Of a DNA stretch of 64,000 bases, positions 35,968-44,470 are shown in pieces (the first letter of the stretch is position 1; each line of letters opens with the position of its first letter). Origin of the DNA: Arthrobacter sp. StoSoilB5 (GTDB taxonomy: Bacteria; Actinomycetota; Actinomycetes; Actinomycetales; Micrococcaceae); assembly GCF_019977235.1 (NCBI RefSeq), contig NZ_AP024646.1, positions 4,588,001 through 4,652,000 on the forward strand, written 5' to 3'. Both the position numbers and the translations under genes were made by a program. Under the pieces are notes generated by a model, which saw only the letters and a list, made by a program, of their open reading frames with translations, was not told the origin of the DNA and searched no databases.

Positions 35968-37047
35968 CTACGCAGGATAGATCGAGACCAGGGCCGACTT
36001 CACAACGAACCGCACGTCCATCCCCGGAGCCAGGCCGAGATCGGCCGATGCCGCAGGAGTGATGTCGGCGGATAACGTGCTGCGCTCCCCCAAGCCCGGC
36101 GCGGTCGCCTTCACCCGGATCTGGTCGCCATGCGGCTCCAAATCACGGATGGTGACGGGAAACGAGTTTCGTGGGCTTCCGTGCACGTCGCCGAGGAAAA
36201 CGGAAACGGCCGACGGCGGAAAGGCCGCCACGCCTGCCTGTCCGGGCGCAGGTGACCACTCGGGATCGTGCTGGCCTGCGAAAAGCCGGCCATCCGGCGT
36301 CGTGATTCCCTGCCCCGTGATGCTTCCGCTGACGAGGTTGAGTCCTGCCAGTCCGGCCGCGAAGTGGCTCCGGGGGCGTTCCAGGACTTGTCGGGTATGG
36401 CCCTGCTCGGAAATGCGCCCGTTCTCCATGACGATGACCCGATCGGCGAGCATGTAGGCGTCGAGGACGTCATGGGTGATGATGATGGCCTTGCGTCCGG
36501 CCAGGACCCGTTTGAGTACCCGGCGCAGCAGGGGTGCGGCATGGATATCGAGGGCTGACATCGGCTCGTCGAGGAGCAGCAACTCAGGATCGGCGGCGAG
36601 CGCCCGGGCAACGGCCACCCGCTGCGCCTGGCCACCGGATAACTCTGCTGGTTTGCGGGATTCGAGGTGAAGGGCGTCCACTTCGGTCAGCCAAAGCCGG
36701 GCTGTTTCACGGGCGGCGGGTTTGGATGCGCCCTTGCTGCGCGGCCCGAAGGCGACGTTGTCCAGTACGGTCAGGTGCGGAAACAGCAGTGCCTCCTGAG
36801 CGAGCAGCGCCGTGCCGCGCACGTGCGGGGCGCTCCACCGGTGCGTGCCGCCGTCGAGGTTAAAAAGCTGCCGGTCCCCGATGCGGGCCCACCCCGAATC
36901 CGGCCGCAACAAGCCCGCGATCATCGCAAGCAGCGTGGATTTGCCCGCGCCGTTGGGACCCAGAATGGCTACCGTTTCACCGTCGGAGAGCCTGAGCGAC
37001 ATTTCGAAGTTGCGGGATGGAAGACTCGCGGTCAGTTCAAACGTCAT
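35968..37047 (-). CDS. modC: Molybdate ABC transporter ATPase
   Basis: 359 residues. Walker A is [10 protein letters not shown], the ABC signature [15 protein letters not shown], Walker B LLLLDEP, followed by the switch His in ITHD. Residues about 290-355 form a TOBE/mop domain ([21 protein letters not shown]), which binds oxyanion and sets ModC apart from sugar ATPases. It overlaps modB by ATGA and ends the mod operon. Confidence 0.93.
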   Translation of the reverse strand: MTFELTASLPSRNFEMSLRLSDGETVAILGPNGAGKSTLLAMIAGLLRPDSGWARIGDRQLFNLDGGTHRWSAPHVRGTALLAQEALLFPHLTVLDNVAFGPRSKGASKPAARETARLWLTEVDALHLESRKPAELSGGQAQRVAVARALAADPELLLLDEPMSALDIHAAPLLRRVLKRVLAGRKAIIITHDVLDAYMLADRVIVMENGRISEQGHTRQVLERPRSHFAAGLAGLNLVSGSITGQGITTPDGRLFAGQHDPEWSPAPGQAGVAAFPPSAVSVFLGDVHGSPRNSFPVTIRDLEPHGDQIRVKATAPGLGERSTLSADITPAASADLGLAPGMDVRFVVKSALVSIYPA

Positions 37048-37871
37048 AGCTGGACGTCCACACTGGCGCCTGCTTTAGTGCTGCTGGGGCGTCGACCATA
37101 ACTGAGGCCCACGACTGCCGCGGCGACGGCCACCAATACCAGCGACAAGGCGACGGCGGCCTCGGCGTCAGTTTCGCGCTGAAGGTAAATCTCCAGCGGC
37201 AGGGTGCGCGTCACTCCTTGCAAGCTGCCGGCGAAGGTCAAGGTAGCGCCAAACTCGCCGAGACTGCGCGCAAAGGACAAAACAGCGCCAGACGCCAGCC
37301 CAGGCAGGACCAAAGGAACTGTGACACGGCGCAGGACGGTGGTTGGCCGCGCGCCGAGGGTCGCCGCCACGGCCTCGTACTTGCTTCCTGCAGTCCTCAG
37401 AGCGCCTTCGAGGCTCACAACGAGGAAAGGCAAGGCAACGAATGTTTGTGCAAGCACCACGGCAGTAGTGGAGAACGCGATCTGAATTCCGGCCGCTTCG
37501 AGCGACTTCCCCAGCAGGCCTTGCCGCCCGAAGGTATACAGCAGTGCGATGCCTCCGACTACCGGCGGCAGCACGAGCGGCAACAGCACAAAGGAGCGCA
37601 ACAGCCTCTGCCCGGGGAACTCGCCGCGGGCCAGGACAAGGGCCAACGGCACACCAAGCACTACGCACAGCAAGGTGCTCGCTGCCGACGTCCTCAGGCT
37701 CAGGCCCAACGCATCCAGCGACGATTCCGACGTGATGAGCGGAAAGAACTGGGCCCAATTAACCCGCACCAGCATCGCGAGCAGGGGGAGTATCACCAAT
37801 AGTCCGCCCACAACGGCGATCGCATGGATCCATCGCGGGATGCCCTGGTAGCCGGAGGTATGTTTTCGCAT
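37044..37871 (-). CDS. modB: Molybdate ABC transporter permease
   Basis: 275 residues with about six membrane helices. The permease docking loop [21 protein letters not shown] (split across about 168-188) contains the EAA-type motif. It passes molybdate (or tungstate) through the membrane. It starts 8 bp after modA and overlaps modC, consistent with one operon. Confidence 0.92.
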   Translation of the reverse strand: MRKHTSGYQGIPRWIHAIAVVGGLLVILPLLAMLVRVNWAQFFPLITSESSLDALGLSLRTSAASTLLCVVLGVPLALVLARGEFPGQRLLRSFVLLPLVLPPVVGGIALLYTFGRQGLLGKSLEAAGIQIAFSTTAVVLAQTFVALPFLVVSLEGALRTAGSKYEAVAATLGARPTTVLRRVTVPLVLPGLASGAVLSFARSLGEFGATLTFAGSLQGVTRTLPLEIYLQRETDAEAAVALSLVLVAVAAAVVGLSYGRRPSSTKAGASVDVQL

Positions 37872-37879
37872 GGCCGGTC

Positions 37880-38677
37880 CTACGAAGGACCGAAGCCGGC
37901 GTCGCCGAGGACCTTCTGACCTTGACTGCCGGCGACCATGGCAATAAAGGCGTGGGCGAGTTCCTTGTTCTTGCTGGTGCCAACCGTGGCGATCGGATAC
38001 GTATTGACGGCGTTGCCGGACTCCGGGAAGGGGATGCCCTTGACCTTGCCTTCGGCCCCCTTGACGTCCGTGACATATACCAGTCCGGCGTCCGCTTCCT
38101 GCGAGGTGACCTTACCCAGCACATCGCTGACAGATGATTCCTCGCTGACGGGGCTCAGGGTGGTTCCTGCGGCCTTCTCTATCGTGTCCGCGGCAGCACC
38201 GCAAGGAACCTGGCTGGCGCAGACCACCACTTTGATGCCGGGCTTTGACAGGTCCGCGAAGGAAGAGATCGACGCCGGGTTGCCGGGCGGGACTGCGATC
38301 TCCAGAACGTTCGTGGCGAAGTTTTGTGGGGCACCGTCAATGAGCTTCGCGTCCGCCAGTTTGGCCATGTTCCTGGCGTCAGCGGAAGCAAACACATCCG
38401 CTGGCGCACCTTGGGTAATTTGCGTTGCCAAGTCCGAGGACCCGGCGAAGCTGAGGTTTATAGTGGTCCCCGGGTTTTTGGCTTGGAAGTCCTCGGCCAG
38501 CTGGGTGAAGGTTGCTTTGAGGGACGCTGCGGCGAAAACCGTGATGGTTCCGCTCAACTGGTTGCTCCCGCTTGCCGTCCCGTTTGGGCCTGCGGCGTTG
38601 GAAGCACAGCCGGCCAGGCTTGCCGTCAAAGCGGCCGCAACAAAGAGCGCGGTGACGTTCTTGCGTGTGTTGCTCAT
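37880..38677 (-). CDS. modA: Molybdate-binding lipoprotein
   Basis: 265 residues from the ATG at 38677, which overlaps the stop of the preceding regulator. The signal peptide ends ASLAGC, giving a lipid-anchored Cys. The mature protein opens [20 protein letters not shown] and has [14 protein letters not shown] and [11 protein letters not shown], the oxyanion-binding segments of ModA. A long frame reaching 39211 exists but crosses the regulator gene and lacks a signal peptide at its start. Confidence 0.95.
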   Translation of the reverse strand: MSNTRKNVTALFVAAALTASLAGCASNAAGPNGTASGSNQLSGTITVFAAASLKATFTQLAEDFQAKNPGTTINLSFAGSSDLATQITQGAPADVFASADARNMAKLADAKLIDGAPQNFATNVLEIAVPPGNPASISSFADLSKPGIKVVVCASQVPCGAAADTIEKAAGTTLSPVSEESSVSDVLGKVTSQEADAGLVYVTDVKGAEGKVKGIPFPESGNAVNTYPIATVGTSKNKELAHAFIAMVAGSQGQKVLGDAGFGPS

Positions 38678-39084
38678 GCGATGCCCTTTCCCTGCGGCGT
38701 CTCGATGATGACAGTCGTCGCCTTGACCACGGCTGTTGCCACTGATCCCAGCTCCAGGCCCAGCTCGCGCACAGCTTCGCTGCTCATGAGCGACACCACA
38801 CGGAACGGCCCACATTGAAGCTCGACCTGCGCCATGACCTTGTCCGCGGTAATGCCCGTGACCAGTCCGACGAACCGGTTCCGGGCTGAACTGCCGGCAC
38901 GGGCGGGATCGTCCGGCAGGTGGGATTGATCGCGGGCAACCTTGGCGAGTTCCAGCCCGTCCACGGCGAGCCGGCCTGCAGCGTCCTTCCGGGCAGTGAG
39001 GGTTCCATTCTCGGTCCAGCGCCTCACCGTGTCGTCGCTGACGCCAAGGAAGCGGGCTGCTTCGGAAATCCGTATTTGCGGCAT
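38674..39084 (-). CDS. Helix-turn-helix plus TOBE/mop molybdate-responsive protein
   Basis: 136 residues. An excisionase/MerR-like HTH at the start (ISEAARFLGVSDDTVRRWTENG, residues 5-26) is followed by one mop/TOBE domain (NRFVGLVTGITADKVMAQVEL to the end) that should bind molybdate. This two-part design can serve as a small stand-in for ModE. It is the first gene of the mod operon and likely regulates it. Direct evidence for regulation is only the position and the symmetric site upstream. Confidence 0.88.
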   Translation of the reverse strand: MPQIRISEAARFLGVSDDTVRRWTENGTLTARKDAAGRLAVDGLELAKVARDQSHLPDDPARAGSSARNRFVGLVTGITADKVMAQVELQCGPFRVVSLMSSEAVRELGLELGSVATAVVKATTVIIETPQGKGIA

Positions 39085-39099
39085 GGAATGAGTCTAGTT

Positions 39100-39111
39100 C
39101 CGCAGATGCGG
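39100..39111. promoter_or_regulatory. Possible operator of the mod operon
   Basis: CCGCA-GA-TGCGG is a symmetric site 16 bp upstream of the first mod gene. A related half, ATCCGCAAAACC, lies at 39129-39140. Both could be bound by the HTH-TOBE protein; this is positional inference. Confidence 0.35.
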
Positions 39112-39329
39112 TTCGTGTTAGGGGGTTCATCCGCAAAACCGAATATGACACGCTGCCCGCAGGCGGCATCGCGCCGGCGAACTGGTGCCTACCGGCGTCG
39201 TAAGTATTCAAGTCAGCACCTCGCCCGCCTCTCCTCTTCTTCGCAACACTTGGTTGGCGGGAGCCTCAGCGCTGACCGCTGCCCGCGGCCGCAGCGGCAG
39301 CCTCGGGTTTGGCCGGCTGGGCCAGGTGA

Positions 39330-39600
39330 GAGCCGGCCCCCGATTCCGACTTGGGCAAGCTGTTCGCGGATCCTGCCTTCCAGAAGGCCCTGCACGGTGG
39401 CGAACCCCAGGAACAGAACATGGTTCAGTCCTCAAGCGGAACGGGCATGCTGGCTGGCGGCTGCACAGGGGAGGGCATCACGGCCGTCTCCGCCAACGCC
39501 AACGATTACATGCGGGCCACGGGCCTGGCCTATAACTCGGTTTTGGTAGCCACACAGGCCGCAGGGGAGGATCCGGGATCCGTCATGAGGCCTCAGCCAG
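39330..39600 (+). pseudogene. Remnant of a secreted-protein gene
   Basis: Between the mod operon and the DUF4031/HD gene (39112-39821) no intact gene is seen. One frame reads protein-like from about 39339 to 39590: GKLFADPAFQKALHG, then MLAGGCTGEGITAVSANAND and YNSVLVATQAAGEDP. It has a stop at 39327-39329 and loses coherence after about 39600. No start, signal peptide or second half is visible. It resembles cysteine-containing exported proteins of actinobacteria, but the family was not identified. Confidence 0.35.
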
Positions 39601-39701
39601 GGCTGCGGCCATGTTGGGATAACCGACTGACACATAGCTCGCGCAGTGCTCTAGCCCGGACGGAGCCGGACCCGTACCCTGATGCAAAGGAACTCCTACG
39701 C

Positions 39702-39799
39702 TCCTTCCCAGTTGCTGCGCCCCCTACAGGCAGTGAAGCCTGTGTTTCCGGGGCGGACGCTCGGCGGTAGCCGCTCCGATGGCCGGTAACTGGGAAGGA
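39702..39799. other. Candidate structured RNA or complex palindrome
   Basis: TCCTTCCCAGTT (39702-39713) pairs perfectly with AACTGGGAAGGA (39788-39799). Inside, CGCCCC pairs with GGGGCG, enclosing ACAGGC-AGTGAA-GCCTGT, and CGGC-GGTA-GCCG forms another arm. This multibranched fold does not match a riboswitch class I know. It sits just upstream of the DUF4031/HD gene on the plus strand. Which strand is transcribed is unknown. Confidence 0.5.
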
Positions 39800-39821
39800 T
39801 CGTTTGGCTTACACTTTGGCC

Positions 39822-40691
39822 ATGGCCGTATATGTCGATCCGCCCCTCTGGCCCGCCCACGGCACCGTGTTTTCGCATCTCATATCGGACAAGTCCTTGG
39901 ACGAGCTTCACGCTTTCGCCGCGGCCGCGGGAGTCCCTGAAAGGGCGTTCGACGGCGACCACTACGACGTCCCGGAACGCCGTTACGACGACCTCGTCGC
40001 TGCTGGCGCAATTCCCGTGGAAGCAAGGGTTCTGGTGCGGAAACTCATCGCGAGCGGCCTTCGCATTCCAGCCCGCGGACGCAGCAAGGCACTCACCGTT
40101 CCCCTGATGGAACGCTGGAACAGCACCTATCCGGGCCACGAGGAGCTCGGCTTGGAACTACTGGAACGGTGGGGCGAGGACAGCCGGAAGTATCATAGCC
40201 GCACCCACTTGCTCGCCGTCCTGGAAGCCCTGGACATTTTGACGGACCCCGCACTCCCTGCCCGCACGGTTGCCCTGGCGGCCTGGTTCCACGATGCCGT
40301 CTATGAAGGTGTGGCGGGGCGGGACGAGGAAGAATCCGCGCTCCTTGCCACGGACCGGCTGACCGCGGCACGGCTGGCCCCCGACGACGTCGCCGAGGTC
40401 GCCCGACTGGTCCGGCTCACCGCCGAACACAACCCCAAACCGGGCGATCATGCCGGCGCCCTTCTCTGCGACGCCGATCTCTCCGTGCTCGGAGGCGACG
40501 AACAGTCCTACGCGCGCTACCTGGCCGCCGTCCGGGAAGACTACGCCCACGTCAGCGACGACGACTTCGCCAAGGGGCGTGCCGCCGTCGTGCGTCATCT
40601 GCTGTCGCTGGACCCCCTCTTCCATAGTGAACGGGCCAAGGCGCTCTGGCTCGACGCTGCCCGCCGCAACCTCACTGCCGAACTCGCATGA
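39822..40691 (+). CDS. DUF4031 plus HD-domain-like protein
   Basis: 289 residues from the ATG at 39822. The first about 80 residues (MAVYVDPPLWPAHGTVFSHLISD) match the short DUF4031 domain. The rest is an HD-like hydrolase region: KYHSRTHLLAVLEALD and AAWFHDAVYEG give the His and HD metal ligands, and AEHNPKPGDHAGALLCDADLSVLG the last ligands. A metal-dependent phosphohydrolase is expected; the substrate is unknown. The stop overlaps the next gene (ATGA). Confidence 0.88.
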   Translation: MAVYVDPPLWPAHGTVFSHLISDKSLDELHAFAAAAGVPERAFDGDHYDVPERRYDDLVAAGAIPVEARVLVRKLIASGLRIPARGRSKALTVPLMERWNSTYPGHEELGLELLERWGEDSRKYHSRTHLLAVLEALDILTDPALPARTVALAAWFHDAVYEGVAGRDEEESALLATDRLTAARLAPDDVAEVARLVRLTAEHNPKPGDHAGALLCDADLSVLGGDEQSYARYLAAVREDYAHVSDDDFAKGRAAVVRHLLSLDPLFHSERAKALWLDAARRNLTAELA

Positions 40692-41452
40692 GCGAAGCCG
40701 GAGCGCCGCAGCGGCAGTTGCCGTTCTCGGTCCGTTTTGAGTGGGGGCTCGACGGCGCCCGGGCCATAGTGCCTCGGGCCGACCTTGCAGTGGTGATTGA
40801 TGTCCTGTCGTTCACCACGTGCGTGAGCGTCGCCGTGGACCGGGGAGCGGCCGTTTTTCCATACCCAATGAGCGATGCCGCGGCGAGTGAGTTTGCCGCT
40901 CATCATCGCGCTGCACTGGCCGGGCCTCGTGGCGGGGAGGGTTTGAGCTTGTCGCCATCGAGCTTGCGTCATGCAAAGCACCTGGAACGCGTGGTCCTGC
41001 CATCGCCCAACGGCTCGGCGCTGAGTCATGAGCTGGCCAGCTCAGCCCGGCAAGTAGTGGCTGTCTGCTTACGCAATGCCGCGGCGACAGCCGATTGGGT
41101 TCACGCGGACCTGCCGGAGGACGCCGTAATAGCCGTGATCGCCGCAGGTGAAAGGTGGACCCATGGATCGTTGCGACCAGCTTTGGAGGACGAGCTCGGA
41201 GCAGGCGCTTTCATCGCCGGCCTGGCGGGATCCGGGCGCCGTAATTTTTCGCCCGAAGCCGAGTCCGCAGCGGCAGCCTTCGACGCCGCCGAACCCAAGC
41301 TGGCAGCAATGCTGCGCGGCTGCTCCAGTGGGCGGGAACTCATCGATGCTGGCTTCGCTGACGACGTGGCAATCGCCGCCGAGTTGGATGGCAGCTCTGC
41401 GGTTGCCCTACTGACGGATGGAGCTTTTCAGGGCGTCAGTTCCACCGATTAG
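40688..41452 (+). CDS. ComB-like 2-phosphosulfolactate phosphatase family protein
   Basis: 254 residues. VVIDVLSFTTCVSVAVDRG (about 37-55) and VVLPSPNGSALSHEL (about 101-115) are the main ComB-family blocks, and VIAAGERW follows. In methanogens ComB serves coenzyme M synthesis, which this bacterium would not perform, so a different phosphatase substrate is likely. It is coupled to the HD protein upstream. Confidence 0.82.
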   Translation: MSEAGAPQRQLPFSVRFEWGLDGARAIVPRADLAVVIDVLSFTTCVSVAVDRGAAVFPYPMSDAAASEFAAHHRAALAGPRGGEGLSLSPSSLRHAKHLERVVLPSPNGSALSHELASSARQVVAVCLRNAAATADWVHADLPEDAVIAVIAAGERWTHGSLRPALEDELGAGAFIAGLAGSGRRNFSPEAESAAAAFDAAEPKLAAMLRGCSSGRELIDAGFADDVAIAAELDGSSAVALLTDGAFQGVSSTD

Positions 41453-41464
41453 GCCGCCATCAAC

Positions 41465-41866
41465 CTAGCGATAGGTGCTGACGAACGGCTGGTTGGTCGG
41501 CACAATCTGCTTACCAAGAGGCATGAGCGAGACCGGGATCAGCTTCAGGTTGGCGATTGCAAGCGGAATGCCGATGATGGTGATGGCCATGGCAAAAGCA
41601 GTCACCACGTGGCCGATCGCAATCCAGATACCCGCCACCAGCAGCCAAATCACGTTGCCCAGAAGTGCGAAGACACCCGTTCCGCCGGGCTTCTCCACCA
41701 CCATCCGGCCAAACGGCCACAAGCAGTAAGCACCGATCCGGAACGAAGCGATGCCCCAGGGAATGGTCACAATGAGCACGCAGCAAATGATGCCGGCCGC
41801 GAAATAGCCCAATGCCAACCAGAAACCACCGAAGACCAGCCAAATGATGTTGAGCAACGTTTTCAT
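41465..41866 (-). CDS. YccF-domain inner-membrane protein
   Basis: 133 residues from the ATG at 41866 with GGGAGA upstream. Two similar halves each carry an IIWLVFGGFWLALGY or VIWLLVAGIWIAIGH helix pair followed by a conserved loop (TIPWGIASFRIGAYCLWPFGR; IIGIPLAIANLKLIPVSLMPLGK), the duplicated YccF domain. No enzymatic role is known. Confidence 0.9.
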   Translation of the reverse strand: MKTLLNIIWLVFGGFWLALGYFAAGIICCVLIVTIPWGIASFRIGAYCLWPFGRMVVEKPGGTGVFALLGNVIWLLVAGIWIAIGHVVTAFAMAITIIGIPLAIANLKLIPVSLMPLGKQIVPTNQPFVSTYR

Positions 41867-41954
41867 AGTCTCAATTCTCCCTTGCCGGACTGACATTAAG
41901 CCTAGGGGTCTGCCCTGAATCGGCCCTGACTTTTATCGAGGGGTTGGAAGCATC

Positions 41955-42404
41955 TCAATCCAGCAACGCATCGAGCTTGTCGAACGAGGTGCCCCAGCCG
42001 TCCCGTGTCATTTCCACCCACTCTTCCGACGCGAACGGCCCTTGGGTGAGATGCATCCGGGTACGCCCGTTGAGGTCTTCGAATTCGAGGTGCATTTCCT
42101 CGTACTCATGGTCGGCATCGGGAGCAGCCTTCGCTCTTGCCACCAAAAGGGCTGGCGCGTCCAGCTCTGTGATGACAGCTTCGATGGGTGCTTCCTGATC
42201 CCCCTCCTCGTCCGTCCATGCCATGACCACCTGCCAGATGCCGCCTACGCGCGGTTCCACGATGATCTTGTCGCGGGGAGCATCCACCTCCACAGGACCG
42301 AACCACTTGGTGAGCTGGTCGGGGTCCATCCAGGCGTCGAAAATCCGCTCACGCGGGGCGTCAAACTCGCGGGTCATGGTCAGGGTGTACTGTTCCGTGC
42401 TCAT
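41955..42404 (-). CDS. SRPBCC (AHSA1-type) domain protein
   Basis: 149 residues of the START/Bet v1-like fold. TREFDAPRERIFDAWMDPDQLTKWFGP is the classic AHSA1 opening and TRMHLTQGPFASEEWVEMTRDGWGTSFDKLDALL the usual end. These small proteins bind hydrophobic ligands or act as co-chaperone-like factors. Function here is unknown. No ArsR partner gene, common beside such proteins, is adjacent. Confidence 0.88.
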   Translation of the reverse strand: MSTEQYTLTMTREFDAPRERIFDAWMDPDQLTKWFGPVEVDAPRDKIIVEPRVGGIWQVVMAWTDEEGDQEAPIEAVITELDAPALLVARAKAAPDADHEYEEMHLEFEDLNGRTRMHLTQGPFASEEWVEMTRDGWGTSFDKLDALLD

Positions 42405-42524
42405 TGCGTGACTCCTGGTTCAGTGTGGGCCGTGTTTTTAGGTGAGTGGTGTTTTTAGGTGAGTGGTGTCTTTCAGTGAATCTTGTCGTCATGAGCGAGT
42501 CTAGGTGCGCAAGTGGCACGCCCC

Positions 42525-42676
42525 GATGTTCTCTCACATCATCACCCGAATTGCCCAACGTTCTCTCACATCATGAACTGTCGGGGGTGTGCGGTGGCCG
42601 GACGTGAGAGAGGAACGCCCGAAAAGCCGCAGGACGTGAGAGAGGAACGCCCGAAAAGCCGCAGGACGTGAGAGAA
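42525..42676. repeat. TTCTCTCACATC-type repeat cluster before trpF
   Basis: GATGTTCTCTCACATC at 42525-42540 is identical to the arm at 20272. The next unit follows 32 bp on (CTCTCACATC at 42563). After a spacer, inverted units GGACGTGAGAGAGGAACGCC with CGAAAAGCCGCA occur twice with a 32-bp period, then a third partial unit. Directly before it (42431-42467) GTTTTTAGGTGAGTGGT occurs twice. The rest of the 42405-42679 gap has no gene. Confidence 0.85.
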
Positions 42677-42679
42677 GGT

Positions 42680-43276
42680 TTACGCCTTGGCTGCTTCCAC
42701 GAACGCGCGGATCTTGGCCAGGTCCTTCACTCCCCGGGATGACTCCACCCCCGAAGAAACGTCTACCCCCCAAGCACCCGCCGCAGCAGCAGCGAAGGCG
42801 ACGTTGCCGGGTTCGAGCCCACCCGCGAGCAACCACTCACGGCCGTCGAGTCCCTTGGCCCGCACGGACGCGTAGTCCCAGGACTCCCCCGACCCCGGCA
42901 CGGCCGCATCAATCAAGAGCAGTTCCTCGCCCAGATCACTGAACTCGTCCGGGTTGGCACCCATGGTGACGGCCCGGATAAGCCGCATCCCGGCGTCGTG
43001 CACTGTCTTGACGTCGTCGGCAGTGCGGGTGCCGTGCAGTTGAACCCAGGTGAGTCCTGCGGCGCGCGCAACAGAAATGGCATCCTCGGCAGGCTCATGC
43101 CGGAACACAGCCACGGCGTGAACACCTGCCGGTACCAGTGGCAACAGGATACGCACCTGGTCAGGACTGACTTCACGCGGGCTGGACGTCAGTACGAAAC
43201 CGACGGCGTCCGCGCCGGCATCCACGGCGGAGCGCACGGATTCAGGCGTGCTCAATCCACACACTTTGACGAACAT
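42680..43276 (-). CDS. trpF: Phosphoribosylanthranilate isomerase
   Basis: 198 residues, TIM barrel. MFVKVCGLSTPES starts with the catalytic Cys (CGL), VGFVLTSSPREVSPDQ is the phosphate-side segment, VQLHG the family strand, and LIDAAVPGSGESWDY carries the catalytic Asp. It catalyses the third step of tryptophan synthesis. It stands apart from other trp genes here. Confidence 0.94.
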   Translation of the reverse strand: MFVKVCGLSTPESVRSAVDAGADAVGFVLTSSPREVSPDQVRILLPLVPAGVHAVAVFRHEPAEDAISVARAAGLTWVQLHGTRTADDVKTVHDAGMRLIRAVTMGANPDEFSDLGEELLLIDAAVPGSGESWDYASVRAKGLDGREWLLAGGLEPGNVAFAAAAAGAWGVDVSSGVESSRGVKDLAKIRAFVEAAKA

Positions 43277-43373
43277 CCCGCGCCTCCAGCCCTAACCAAC
43301 AACCAAACCTCCATATGACGTTAGCAAGCCATGCCGGCAACGGAGAACCGGTGTCCACCACTAGGCTGGTCGG

Positions 43374-44021
43374 ATGGAGATCATCCGCTTTGCCGACATC
43401 CACCCCGAACCGTGGCGCAACGGAGGCGGGGTGACGCGCGAACTCGCCAGCCACCCGAAGGTCGCTTCAGCCCAGGACGGGGCATGGGACTGGCGCGTCA
43501 GCATTGCCGATGTCTCCAAGGCTGGCGACTTCTCCACGTTCCCCGGCATGGAACGCGTGATCACCATCATCGACGGCGAATTGCTGCTGCTGACCGTCGA
43601 CGGCGAAGAGCACCCGCTGGAGAAGTATCGTCCGTTCCGTTTCTCCGGCGAGGCAGCGTCGTCCGCCACACTGCCCACTGGGGACATCCGCGACCTCAAC
43701 GTCATCGCCCGAGCCAGCGCGTTCAAGGGGTACACCTCCATTGTCGAGATCTCCAAGAAGCGCGCACACCCCGTTTTCGAGGGCCAGTTGGCCATCCTCC
43801 TGGAAGGCAAGGCGACGGTTGCGCGTGGCGCCGATCCGGAGGAAGGCACCCCTGTAGGGGACGGGCCCGACGGCGGCCAACCAGCTCCCAGCGCGGCCGA
43901 ACCGGTTGAGCTGCACCGCTACGACGCCGTGGTGGGCTCGGAAAAGCGGAGCCCCGAGATTTCGGGCCGGGGTTTCATTGCAGTGATCTCCATCGACAAA
44001 GTGGAGCCGGCAAGCGCCTAA
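43374..44021 (+). CDS. HutD/Ves family cupin-like protein
   Basis: 215 residues. EIIRFADIHPEPWRNGGGVTREL (2-24) is the HutD opening with PWxNGGGxTRE, then DWRVSIADVSKAGDFSTFPGMER and LTVDGEEHPL of the double beta-barrel. HutD has been linked to histidine-degradation loci, but no hut gene is present here. The C-terminal third has a poorly conserved acidic insertion (DPEEGTPVGDGPDGG). Confidence 0.9.
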   Translation: MEIIRFADIHPEPWRNGGGVTRELASHPKVASAQDGAWDWRVSIADVSKAGDFSTFPGMERVITIIDGELLLLTVDGEEHPLEKYRPFRFSGEAASSATLPTGDIRDLNVIARASAFKGYTSIVEISKKRAHPVFEGQLAILLEGKATVARGADPEEGTPVGDGPDGGQPAPSAAEPVELHRYDAVVGSEKRSPEISGRGFIAVISIDKVEPASA

Positions 44022-44100
44022 TCAGGTGACTTTGGCCACCAGAAGTGGCCACCCTACGCGGGAGTTGCTAGCCTGAAATGAAGGTTCCGCTCTGGAACCT

Positions 44101-44141
44101 CCGGACGACGGTTCAGTACCCGGCACGCGACAAGACTGGCC
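44101..44141 (+). promoter_or_regulatory. Guanidine-III riboswitch (ykkC-III)
   Basis: CCGGACGACGG, then GTACCCGG and GACAAGAC follow in the order and spacing of the ykkC-III consensus. CCGG at 44101-44104 can pair with CCGG in ACCCGG to form the pseudoknot, and CAGT (44114-44117) pairs with ACTG (44135-44138). The ribosome site AAAGGA (44142-44147) follows immediately, so guanidine would control its access. Two SMR exporter genes lie directly downstream, the expected regulon. Confidence 0.85.
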
Positions 44142-44153
44142 AAAGGATCTGTC

Positions 44154-44468
44154 ATGTCGTGGTTAATTCTCATTCTTTCCGGCGCGCTTGAGGCCGTCTG
44201 GGCTGCCGCCCTGCACCGCTCCAAGGGCTTCCGCAAACCCATACCCACAGTGGTTTTCCTGGTGTCCGTCATCGCCAGCACCGGCGGCCTTGCGATCGCC
44301 ATGCAATCCATTCCTACCGGCACGGCGTACGCGGTGTGGGTGGGTGTCGGCGTGGTACTAACGTCGGCTTACGCCATGGTCACCAAGGTGGAACGCGCGA
44401 CGACGGCCCGGCTGCTGTTGCTCGCAGGTATCGGCGCGTGCGTGGTCGGCCTGAAGGTGGTGGCGTAG
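44154..44468 (+). CDS. SMR-family transporter, guanidinium exporter subunit 1
   Basis: 104 residues, four helices. WLILILSGALEAVWAAALHRSKGF has the essential membrane Glu (E13) of SMR pumps, and GTAYAVWVGVGVVLTSAYAMV the helix-3 packing motif. Placement behind a guanidine-III riboswitch and before a second SMR gene indicates a paired Gdx/SugE-type exporter of guanidinium. Confidence 0.92.
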   Translation: MSWLILILSGALEAVWAAALHRSKGFRKPIPTVVFLVSVIASTGGLAIAMQSIPTGTAYAVWVGVGVVLTSAYAMVTKVERATTARLLLLAGIGACVVGLKVVA

Positions 44469-44470
44469 CC

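Noticed and set aside
38920..39549. 209-codon plus-strand frame over the mod regulator
   Set aside because: Its first part is antisense to the HTH-TOBE gene and the rest is Arg/Pro/Ser-rich, out of frame with the protein-like remnant.
42593..42676. Possible CRISPR array (32-bp period)
   Set aside because: Successive units are identical throughout, with no unique spacers, and the same core occurs as inverted units elsewhere. No cas genes are present.
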